26,587 nt of DNA from Hyphochytrium catenoides (taxonomy: Eukaryota > Sar > Hyphochytriomycetes > Hyphochytriales > Hyphochytriaceae): positions 93,441 to 120,027 of the forward strand of contig FLMG01003675.1 in NCBI GenBank assembly GCA_900088475.1, in the 5' to 3' direction. A program made the translations under genes and the position numbers. Of this stretch, positions 11,001 to 20,051 are shown in pieces. The notes under the pieces were generated by a model that saw only the letters and a list, made by a program, of their open reading frames with translations, was not told where the DNA came from and ran no database searches. How positions within the stretch are numbered: the stretch's first letter is position 1; every line of letters starts with the position of its first letter.

Positions 11001-13984
11001 GAAGATGTTGAGCCGAGAAATCTCCACCAGTTTCCTCAAGGCAAAGGGAGGAGAACGCGGTAGGGCCCTAGGTTGACCAAACATCATAGACGGCTCGATA
11101 GTGAGATAGGTCGGAGTCTTCCAACTGGCGGAAGCGCCCGAGGCGCCAAGCATTGGCTTTGCGGTATTTGCCTTCTTACGCACATCTCGAGCTGCGGCTG
11201 CCGCCGCTGCTGCTGCAACCGCTGCGGCCTCATTAATAGGATTAGCAAGTGTCTGTGGGAGGGAAGAGGCAGACCACTGGATAGCCTGTATCTCAGTCTG
11301 CCCTTTCACTAACTGTGGCGCCTGAATATTTTTTATAACCTTCGATTTTGGGGAGTACTTCTCGATGTAGAGCTCACCAACAACCCCTAGACTGAAGGCA
11401 GAATATCCAGCCAGTGCCAAGGCGCCTTGAACCAGTGCTACATCCGACCAGTTGCGGCTCATCTCGAACAAAAGACGAGCAGACGCAGCAACCGACGCAA
11501 GTTCCCTATCCAGGTCCATTCCGCCTTGACTCTGGGACTGAGCAATAAGAGTTTTAGATAGAGAGAGTGCTTCAAACTCGTCAAGCGTCTCCAGGACACA
11601 TCCCCAGGCATTACCGACGTTATAGTCCAGGCCTTTGATAATATCTAGAACGATCCTAAAGCACTGCGTGCTCTTCCACAGGGAAGATGGACTAGTCTTG
11701 AATCCACTGGGACCTCTAATAGAAAGCGCGAAGCCACAGAGATAGCGAAGTAGCGTGTCTCTAAGTCCCTCTAGTCCAAGGTGACCGCAAGCAAGCCCAA
11801 TGGAAAGCGAGGCCCTTAGAATAAGGTCCACAAGATATTGAGAGCTTTCGCAATAGGTTAACACGGCGCAGATCCCGCCCATGATTGGTTGGAAAATCAC
11901 CTCCACCATAGTCATTAGGGGACCACAGCTGCTGCTGCTCACGGCGACAACAAATTTACTGGCTGCCTCCATTCCTTCGGCGAGAGATAGTAGACATTGT
12001 ACAGCCTGTCTGAAAGCACCATGGACATCTGGGACAGTGTGCTCCGGGTCGGCACTGAGAAGGGTGTCCAATGGCCTAGCTGGAGGTGTACCACTCTGGG
12101 CAAGCCCCAAGCCTTTCTGGGCTGTCTTCTGAACGTAGTCAACAATGGAGATTACTAAAGCGGTGACCAAGTCAGGTTTCGCCGGCTCGCTGTCGTAGCT
12201 ACTAAACAGGGTCTGGAGTAGGTCGAATTTAGAACAGAGACGGAAGACTGTGTCCACTGTAAGTACCACCCGCCACTCGCTGACTGCAGCCTCTGCTCCA
12301 CGGCTACTGCTGGAAGGAGTGAGAGGTTTCGCTCGGCTCGCGCTTGAGGACTTCTCCATCGTTGAAACGGATAGGGAAGAGCCTCCCGGCCCTATGTCCG
12401 ATTTCCTTTCAGCCTCTTCTTTCTTAGAGAGCGTATTGATTAGGATTGCAAAAAGAGACTCGGCATGCTGGATGATGAGGTCCCCAAAGCCTGTTAGGAC
12501 GGTTGAGGCAAGCTTGAACAACCGAAGTACGATACCTAGCTCCTGCTCCCATTCGAGAGTCGCCACTAGTAGTGGACAGATCTAGTGACAGATAGCGGTA
12601 GTTAAGAAGAAGCAATGAGTGGAGACCGTGAAGACATGGAAGAAGAGGCTTAGCACCTACCTGTTGCTGCAGGAGCTCGGCAAAGGGCCTACTTCGGCGG
12701 AAGAGTTCCGGCTGCTTAGCCAAGATCGTGTCCAGCAATTCCAGGCCCAGTTCCTTGGAGATCATCACCTTCTTCAGCCAACTCGGAGGCAACCCTCGAC
12801 TTTGCAGACAGAGATCCTATAATAGCGTGTGAGCAACGGCTATGTTCTCCTCTCCGCGTTAATTTGTTTTGTCCAAGGCCTCCCATGGTGACGGCCCGCC
12901 AAGTGTTCACGTCGTTTAGGGACTTCGCTTTAGAAACCTCGAACTCATCCTCTATACCTGAACCCTCGTTTCTTGCTCCCATATCTCTTAAGGCTATTTT
13001 TTTGTTTACCTGGAAAAGCAGATAAGCACTTCGGCTTGACCCTTCGAGGTTATCCGGATCAACTGTTCCCGAATAGCCAATATCCGCTGAGGTTAACCCT
13101 TCTGCTTTGGGAATGTTTGTTTGAGAGTTTGTCTCTCTTGACAGTTGTACTCGATCGTACAGGATCGTGATGACTTGGCTCAACGTGGCTGCGGCGGAGT
13201 TGTGGATTATCGCCTTGGGCATCATGTGCAGTCGGAAGCAAATCTGTTTGAAGCAATCATTGAGTCCTGTGTTGAGGCAAGGGAATTGATGAACGCTACA
13301 AACAACAATGAGACCCCATGAGCAAAGAAGCGAGGGGGACCAATATGGGTCCTGAACTATCCACGACTTCTAGCTAAAGTATGTTTACCTCCAGTGATTG
13401 AGACAAGACGTCGTCATCTATGTCGAGTTTCTGATTGGTGGTCATCAAAAGCACCAGTGTTTGCATGACCTTCAGCTGAATGTCACTGCTTGCGCTTTCG
13501 CTCTGGATCACAAGAATACGGACGATGCTGGCGATATCTTCGGGACCAGTATTGTTAGCTGTAATCAACCTTTGAATGCCCCTGGCGAAGATAAGCAGAC
13601 TGTCAGGAAACACGGCGCGAGGAGCGATACACAGGACTGGAGGACACCTAAACTCACCCCAGCGAAAGATTAACCACCTTCGAGCTGGCATCTCCGTGGT
13701 TGGCCGCCAAAAGAAACGGGCGGAGAACCTCCGGAGACTTGAACATGTTTACTGAAGGGGCGTGCTCCACACTGAGGGTACAGATGGAGCTAGAGTTAGC
13801 TGATTGGAAAAAGGGGCGTGTTCATTCGACACTGAACTCACCTTAGAGCTTTGGCATATGCTTCTCTCATTGACTTAAGTTTCAGCATGGCCTGGTCGCA
13901 TGAATCTTTCACCTCTGGGTACTTGCGTTTCGACTCGGACGCCAAGGTCTTGAGATCGTCCTCCACCACTCGAAGAAAGTCCAT
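8081..13984 (-). CDS. MON2: MON2, Golgi/endosome trafficking scaffold related to large ARF-GEFs
   Basis: Seven minus-strand exons join in phase: 13984-13842, 13771-13658, 13581-13389, 13243-13010, 12816-12661, 12581-8985 (1199 codons) and 8767-8081. They give 1707 residues (human about 1717). MON2 is a peripheral protein of the trans-Golgi and endosomes. It resembles BIG/GBF ARF-GEFs outside their Sec7 domain, works with Dopey, and supports endosome-to-Golgi recycling. Family landmarks in order: the N-terminal helix (MDFLRVVEDDLKTLASESKRK), LRPFLLAANHGDASSK, IQRLI, FRLHMMPKAIIHNSAAAT, the block starting LIVDDFLPTIP (~987-1030) and the hallmark HHSRDSAEKQWSETRVLG (~1140-1155). No Sec7 catalytic domain is seen, as expected. 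An alanine run (~731-745) and Ser/Gly-rich stretches are low-complexity linkers. The C-terminal ~230 residues diverge more. The ATG at 13984 matches the family start. Confidence 0.95.
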
Positions 13985-14138
13985 GGTAGCGACGCCAAGG
14001 GGTCTCCTGCTATCACTGAGACCTGCTCCGCCTTGGTACGCAAGGATTGCAGCCTAGGCTGGCTTTGCGCTTTTTAGATTACTCGCGTCCCATGATCGCA
14101 GGAATAGCCACCAAACTTGAGGCCCAGAGGACTACAAT

Positions 14139-14734
14139 CTACAACCGCTCTACCTCCAATCCAGAAAACCTCCCAGGCCCAGCTTTAACATGCAGCTTGA
14201 AGGAGCTTGATGCTAATTTCCGGAGAACAGCAAACACAATGAATGGCAAGTATCCGTTCTGTGGGATCAGACCGAGCAGGAGAGAGATTGATAACGATTC
14301 TTCTTGCTGGCGGAGCTTCATGAGACATTGTAATGCGGAGATCCTGCCGCCTTGTAACACCCGCCCAGCAGCATAATAAGACGGGAGATCCCCATTCCAG
14401 AAATCTACGATTTCGAAGCGCACAGCTCTATTGTTTTGTAAAGAACAAATGTCGTAGAAATTGCCTCAATAGCTTTCTGTGCCGCAGTACATTTGACGCA
14501 TTTGAAGACGTATATTACGCGTTCTTGGATGTTGACCTGGGGGAGGACAGAGATGGTTTTTAGAATCTTTGCGAGGATTCTGACCTTCTGATCGCGGTTG
14601 TTACTGCCGCGGCGCGGCGCGCTGCTGCTGGGATAGCGCAGTAGAGACAGGAGGTTGGTCCGCAAGTAGAGAGCGATCAGAACATCTTTAGCCCTCCAGA
14701 TATAAAGCTTCCTTCTCCAGCTGCAACGGTGACC
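14139..14734 (-). other. Two overlapping minus-strand open stretches, possible unassigned small gene
   Basis: Upstream of MON2, on the same strand, one frame is open from 14734 to the TAG at 14405 (contains LIALYLRTNLLSLLRYPSS and KVRILAKILKTISVLPQ). A second frame is open from 14465 to 14139 (contains FWNGDLPSYYAAGRVLQ and SALQCLMKLRQQ). Both are rich in Leu, Ile, Lys and Arg and read like helical protein. Neither begins with an ATG that gives a clear gene, and I could not find a splice that joins them. A pyrimidine-rich acceptor (CTCTGTCCTCCCCCAG, ending at 14533) lies inside the first. I recognise no family. They could be exons of a small gene, or chance reading frames in the MON2 upstream region. 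Confidence 0.25.
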
Positions 14735-14780
14735 TCACAGCTTTATTAGAGGCAGGTCCTCCTCTCTCAGATATAAAAAG
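14700..14780 (+). promoter_or_regulatory. Tandem TATA-like elements upstream of CNX1
   Basis: ATATAAAG at 14700-14707 lies 76 bases before the ATG at 14783. ATATAAAAAG at 14771-14780 lies 47 bases before the ATG at 14828. If the distal element is used, the longer protein start is available; if the proximal one is used, transcription would begin after the first ATG. No other core elements were recognised. Confidence 0.3.
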
Positions 14781-14782
14781 GA

Positions 14783-17700
14783 ATGAGTGACCCCAAGGTT
14801 ACGCGCCAGCAGCGCACAGGAGCCATTATGACTGACAGAAAAAGCAGGTGGGTCATATCTCTTGGACACCCTCTGGCAGTTGGAATCAAGAGTGATTTTT
14901 CCGCAGATACGATATGATCCCCGTCAAAGATGCAATCGAGATTGTCCTGAGGGAGTCCGCCCCGCTGAATGTGGTTACGGCAACATTGCAGGATGCTCTC
15001 GGCCGACGTCTTGCCCAAGACGTGTTAGCGAAGGTGCCACACACCTCAAGAGGTTGCCCCTCAATGGATGGACTCTCACGTAGCGTTGTAGGACAATCTT
15101 CCGCCATTTCCTGCCTCAATCATGGATGGTTATGCTGTAGTTGCCTCTGATGGCACGGGGGAGGTGAGTCTTAGCAGAAGAGGTTGCATAGGCAACGTCT
15201 GACGTATCAAGTCTAGTTCCCCGTCGTGGGCAGGCTAACCGCTGGCGTGGACGCTGCGCAATCTCTTCAACCTGGCATGGCAGCTTACATAACAACCGGA
15301 GCTCCCGTACCTTCTGGAGCAGACGCTGTCGTTAAGGTAAGAAAGCCTTAGATGTTCTGGAATGGGCTACGTGGACCGGACTAACGACTTTGAATGGTGT
15401 GAAGATTGAAGACACCGAGGGCATCGACGATCCAACGACAGGTACTTGTCCCTAATGCAACTAAGTTTATTAGGGCTTCCTAAGAGGGCTTGTACGTGGG
15501 GCACAGGTGTAGAAGCGAAGGTTCGCATTCTCGTTGGCGTGAAAGCTGGGGCGAATATCAGGCCGACCGGGTGTGACATAGCTCGCGGACAGCTTGTACT
15601 TCCAGCCGGGACCATCCTCTCTGCTGCAGACCTTGGCTTGCTTGCTACGGTTGCTCTATTCTGCCTACTGTATTATCTGCTAGATGACATTCTGAGTTCA
15701 CTCTCACATTAGGTGGGTGTAGTGGACGTGCCTGTCTACGCGACTCCTGTCGTGGGTGTGTTGTCCACCGGAAACGAGTTAGTAGAGCCTCGAGAAGGAA
15801 GTCTCCCAGCTGGAAAGATCCGCGATAGTAATCGTGTGATGCTGATGGCTGCAATTCGTGATGCTGGGGCGCAAGTGATCGATTTGGGTAAGCTTCTTTT
15901 TGTGAGCATATGTGTATCCGTGTTGGTGGCTACGGCTGTGAACCGCCCATGTGCAGGTATAGCGGAAGATAACGCTGAGACCCAGGAGGAATTTCTCAAA
16001 CAGGCACTGGAGCGTGTCGATATCCTGGTGACATCTGGTGGCGTAAGCATGGTACGCACTTCATCGAGGCTTATTGACATTAGTACCAATAATAACACGT
16101 AGAGGCAGGGGGAGCTCGACCTGATTAAACCTCTTTATGAGAGCTTGGGAACCATACACTTCGGTCGCCTGCTGATGAAGCCAGGAAAACCGACCACCTT
16201 TGCTACAGTGCAGGTTCGCCTTCACCTGATACCTTAGCAGAGCAATATGCAACTCACTTCAAGGCTCATACGTCACCCTTCAGACCGGCCATGATGACAG
16301 AAAGAAGCTTTGCTTTGCTCTTCCAGGAAACCCAGTTTCGTGCTTCGTTTGCTTCCATCTTCTGGTATTACCGGCCATCAAAAAGCTCAGCGGAGCATCT
16401 GATGGCGATTGCCTTCATCCAAAGGTTGATTACTACTCTACCGTACTCTGCCTACGTCTTTCAGTCTAACGTAGCCCACTTAGTCCCTTAGATCCATACT
16501 GTCCGTTTTGTCCTTCATTCTAGAACCCTCCCATTTCTTCAGCCCTACTGGCTCTCGTCCGCCCCCCTCTCGCTCGGAACCGCCATAATGTTTATCTTTC
16601 TACATGCAGGTGGATGTTACTGTGTTGGATTCTTTGAAGCTTGACCCTGAGCGCCCAGAGTACCACAGAGCGACAGTCTTCTGGGAATTGCCAGAAGCTT
16701 CTTCTCATGCTGGCCACTTTGTAGCTGCAAGTACGGGAAATCAGGCTAGTAGCCGCCTGTTAAGGTAGGAACGCTGATGGAAAGACTCTTGGCGGTAGTA
16801 TGGTCATCACAAATTAACCCCATTTCGTTACGCTGTGCCCCAGTGCACATCGTGCGAACGCCTTACTCTGCCTACCTCAAGCTCACGGGTATATCCAGCC
16901 AGGACAGGTGGTGTCCGCAATGCTAATCAACACATTCTCCACGGTACCCAGAGGGACAGCAGCTCGTTATGCTGAGACTTCCAGTGCACAGCCTGTAAGA
17001 TAGAGAGCATATTTGCCCAAAAGAGACGAGTTTAGAGAATAGCATGGAGAAGGGGATGAAGAGAGCCTTGAAATATTCATGGTGACTGCAAACGCTGCCG
17101 ATGTCATCAAGGAATTACTTCCGGATCCATCCTCACAATCATTCCTTGTAGGCTCAGGCTTGGGCCCACTGTCCAAGACAATCTCGGAGCCACTCACATA
17201 GCCACTCCCACACCCAATCAGGCTATGTGTCTCTGCAGAGCAAACCCCATACCCAGGACCATTCATCTACACTATCTATACGTGTTGGAATCCTTACTGT
17301 GAGCGACAGAGCTCATCGAGGGCAGTATGAGGATGAAAGCGGTCCTACACTGAAGAAACATCTTACAGATTCCAGCGCCTCCACTGCTTCCCGCAACTTC
17401 TTAGAGAAGGTCGAATCCCAATTTAACCGCTATCTCCTTGTTATAAGTCTCACGGCCTATGGCTATTCTTGCGTCTTACGGGCTGTAGGTCAAGATTGCA
17501 GAAGTGTTGCAAGAAGTGGTGCCGGACGATCTTGAAGAAATCCAAAAAATAATACGGCGATGGGCAGATGAGGAGCGATTGGACCTGATTATATCCACCG
17601 GAGGAACGGGCTTTGCCCCCAGGGACGTGACACCTGAAGCAATAAAGGTGACTCTCTCAGAGTTTGATGTCTTGGACTTGTCATCTTTGATTCACCTTGT

Positions 17701-18086
17701 ACCTTACTGAACCTCTCTACCTATCTCGTGCAGCCAATGCTGGAGAAAGAAGCGCCCGGAATTGTTTTTGGCCTTCTCAATGCCTCTATTATGCATACCC
17801 CATTTGCTGTCGGTGAGTACTATATGGGGGAATGTCGACTGCTTCAGAACCTTTTCTTGGTTATCCTGGATATATGCCCGTCCAGGTTCGCTTACAGTAC
17901 CTTCTATTCCTAGTTTCCAGGCCTGTGGCCGGAGTGCGAAGGTCTGCCTTTATCGTCACGCTGCCCGGCAGCCCTAGAGCAGTCAGGGAAAACCTTGAAG
18001 CCTTGCTGCCCGTTCTTGCTCACGTTCTAGGACACCTCCGAGAACACACACACGGCAGCCACGTGACGCATCCTCCGACTCAATAG
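14783..18086 (+). CDS. CNX1: Molybdenum cofactor synthesis protein, CNX1/gephyrin type (MoeA-MogA fusion)
   Basis: Exons joined in phase: 14783-14847, 14907-15033, 15092-15163, 15217-15336, 15405-15441, 15507-15649, 15713-15887, 15957-16051, 16109-16213, 16284-16424, 16610-16764, 16844-16994, 17043-17147 (tentative), 17239-17409, 17489-17647, 17734-17812, 17914-18086. They give 690 residues (plant CNX1 about 670). The G domain adenylylates molybdopterin; the E domain then inserts molybdate, giving Moco for nitrate reductase, sulfite oxidase and others in the cytosol. E-domain marks (~25-460): [57 protein letters not shown] (325-333). G-domain marks (~508-680): [18 protein letters not shown] (590-596), RDVTPEA (599-605), and a diverged LPGSP. 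E-then-G is the plant order; animal gephyrin is G-then-E. A second in-frame ATG at 14828 would remove 15 residues. Converges on PA28 with only 87 bp between stops. Confidence 0.95.
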
Positions 18087-18173
18087 TCTGTGGTTGGAGC
18101 AGATGTGATGAAAGCGATGATCTTACAACCAGAAGACTAGGGATGTGCCAGGTATCTGCCTGTGAACACTCTA

Positions 18174-19431
18174 TTAGTACATTCCCGCAGGCAAGGCACC
18201 GCCTTGATGGCCCCTAGGCGCCTTGATCTTGGTAATGTTTTTCTCTATGATGTCAATGGTGAACATGTAGTGGTCTTGAATGCTTCGAAGGATAGTCCGA
18301 AGGTCAAAATACCTGCAAAGAGCTTCTGTCAGGAGGTCTAAATCTGTTGTACAGGCACTTCGTCTCTCTTGTTCAAGCAAATATAGTGATGACCCATCCC
18401 TGATGCCCACATCCTTTTGCCCATCATGCGATGGACTTTAGTTTGCTTCCTTCCCCCGTCACGCCAAAATGAGGGTTGAAACCTTACCACTTAACATCCA
18501 CGGCCACGATGTATGATAGAAAATCTTGCACAAGGGTAGACCTCGTAATAGAATCCTTGGAGACTTCAGTCGTCATATCCTTTAGCTTCTCTTCTGCTTT
18601 CTGAAAAGGCGCATGGACCCCAGGAAGTAAGCTTCAACAAGATTGTTGCGGCACAAGGGTTGCGCTGGTCAGCAACAGGCAACTCACCTCTGAATCTTTT
18701 GAACGCTCTGTGCTTCTTGTCGTTACTCGCTCCTCCGAGATCTTCTTGCACAGCTTGTCATAAGCCGTAGCTCGCTTCAAGCAAGTAGGCCGGCAGGCAC
18801 CATGACACCGAGAGGTACGAGGGATAATTGGGCGAACCTAAGTCACTCATAACGGTCTGTCACGTTACAGGAGAGGGAAGTTCCTTCTTACCTGCCAGTG
18901 GTACTCTGTAAGTTGGTCAAAGGATTGCTGCAGGGCAGACTTGCTTTGGCTTATTTGTACGATCACGGCACGCTGTACTTCAACCTGGCCGAAAATTTGT
19001 GGCGACATGAGCCAGAAGGATCTTAACCGGAACAGCTTGGCATCGTACCCCAAAGTTGTTGCCATCCTCGATCTTAGGCACAAGTAGCTGTATCCATCGC
19101 TCTAGCTTTTGATGGGCATCAATCGCCAAGACGAGTTCCTCACGCACAATAGACAATAAGCCACAGACTTTTTGGTTTACGGAAGCCTCCTATTCAGCAA
19201 AAGCGGACTAGTGAGAAATGGAGGCCTGCATAAGGACTAAGCAGGTACTGTCGTCACCTCCGTCGACACAGTCTCGGAAAAATGCTTTGACAGGATGGAC
19301 GCTGACTCCACGGAGAAGTTTGCTTCAAGCAAGTTTGTAATATGAGAGAGTCTCTCTGGGATGGCTGCCTGGACTCCATTCGCCTGCATCTCTAGAGCTT
19401 TGCGGAAGGGGTCCATCGATTGAGGCGCCAT
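18174..19431 (-). CDS. PA28/REG (11S) proteasome activator subunit
   Basis: Six minus-strand exons join in phase: 19431-19258, 19189-19049, 18984-18892, 18774-18688, 18600-18488, 18312-18174. They give 248 residues (human PSME3 254). PA28 forms a heptameric ring that caps the 20S proteasome and opens its gate. The activation loop is intact: LLVPKIEDGNNFG (residues 93-105), nearly identical to human PA28. Helix 4 and the C-terminus are clear: DIIEKNITKIKAPRG and a final Tyr (ending AGMY), expected to dock in the 20S alpha pockets. Odd feature: the loop between helices 1 and 2, normally about 40 residues (KEKE in PA28 alpha), is almost gone, while about 39 charged residues (with ERSKDSEKAEEKLKDM) are added between helices 3 and 4. 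No nuclear localisation signal like that of PA28 gamma is evident. Which of alpha, beta or gamma it matches best I cannot say. Confidence 0.9.
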
Positions 19432-20051
19432 CCTGGCACGGCTCTGTACCCCGCCTGCAAAGTCGTCTTCCCTGGGGCCTGGCAAGACGTATGATAGTCT
19501 AACAAAGCCACCTGGCTTCTGACACTGGTTGGGGACGAGACGACGACAAGCTTGGCGTCATACGACCTGGGGAGCGAGGCAGAAGATCACTTTCTGATTG
19601 CTACTGTAGTACCGAAAGGAACCGGACGCCACCCAATCCCTTGTCCATAAACCGAATCTAGCAGCAGATGATGAAAGATAGTAGGATATTTACTACCATA
19701 TACTTTGGCTACACCGAAAGTAGCTCTTCGGAACCATGTATTGGCCGCTGCTCAGATAAAAATGCATCAGCGCCATTTGGCATTGGCGAGAAAAGCTTCA
19801 CAAATACAGCTTCTGAGCCAAAGAAAATCTTCGAAGATCTCGCCCTTAAGGCCCGTGGTCAACAACTCCCACTGCTTGAAGATATAGAGCTAAAGAGCTT
19901 CTGTGGGTTAAGCGGGACAGATTACTTCTAGACTTTGTGCTCGGTCTAGTTTAGGTGGATTTAACTGGCGTTCTCCACTGGTGCCTTTCTTTCTTCGTGT
20001 CCTTCCTAAATAAGGGGTGCTTTGTCGGGGGCGCGGCAGGAGCTTTCAGCC
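19432..20051. promoter_or_regulatory. Divergent region between PA28 and NUP62
   Basis: These 620 bp separate the PA28 start (-) from the NUP62 start (+). They should hold both promoters. A weak TATA-like TAAATAAG lies at 20007-20014, about 40 bases before the NUP62 ATG. The region also contains the 87-codon ORF at 19668-19931. Confidence 0.4.
19668..19931 (+). CDS. Hypothetical 87-residue ORF (uncertain)
   Basis: An uninterrupted ATG-to-TAG frame begins with a double Met and encodes 87 residues. The C-terminal half (KKIFEDLALKARGQQLPLLE, then IELKSFCGLSGTDYF) has balanced, protein-like composition. I recognise no family, signal peptide or membrane segment. A different frame over 19705-19887 is also open, and is Ala/Lys/Gln-rich, so composition alone does not decide. 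It could be a small gene, an upstream ORF or leader exon of NUP62, or chance. Confidence 0.3.
   Translation: MMKDSRIFTTIYFGYTESSSSEPCIGRCSDKNASAPFGIGEKSFTNTASEPKKIFEDLALKARGQQLPLLEDIELKSFCGLSGTDYF

Larger units (their letters stand above)
13985..14782. promoter_or_regulatory. Divergent region between MON2 and CNX1
   Basis: About 800 bp separate the MON2 start (-) from the CNX1 start (+). Two TATA-like elements point toward CNX1: ATATAAAG at 14700-14707 and ATATAAAAAG at 14771-14780. The first is better spaced for the ATG at 14783, the second for the ATG at 14828. The region also holds two overlapping minus-strand open stretches, listed separately. Confidence 0.4.

Noticed and set aside
14767-15018. 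83-residue minus-strand ORF at the CNX1 5' end
   Set aside because: It is antisense to the conserved start of the CNX1 E domain, with no family features.
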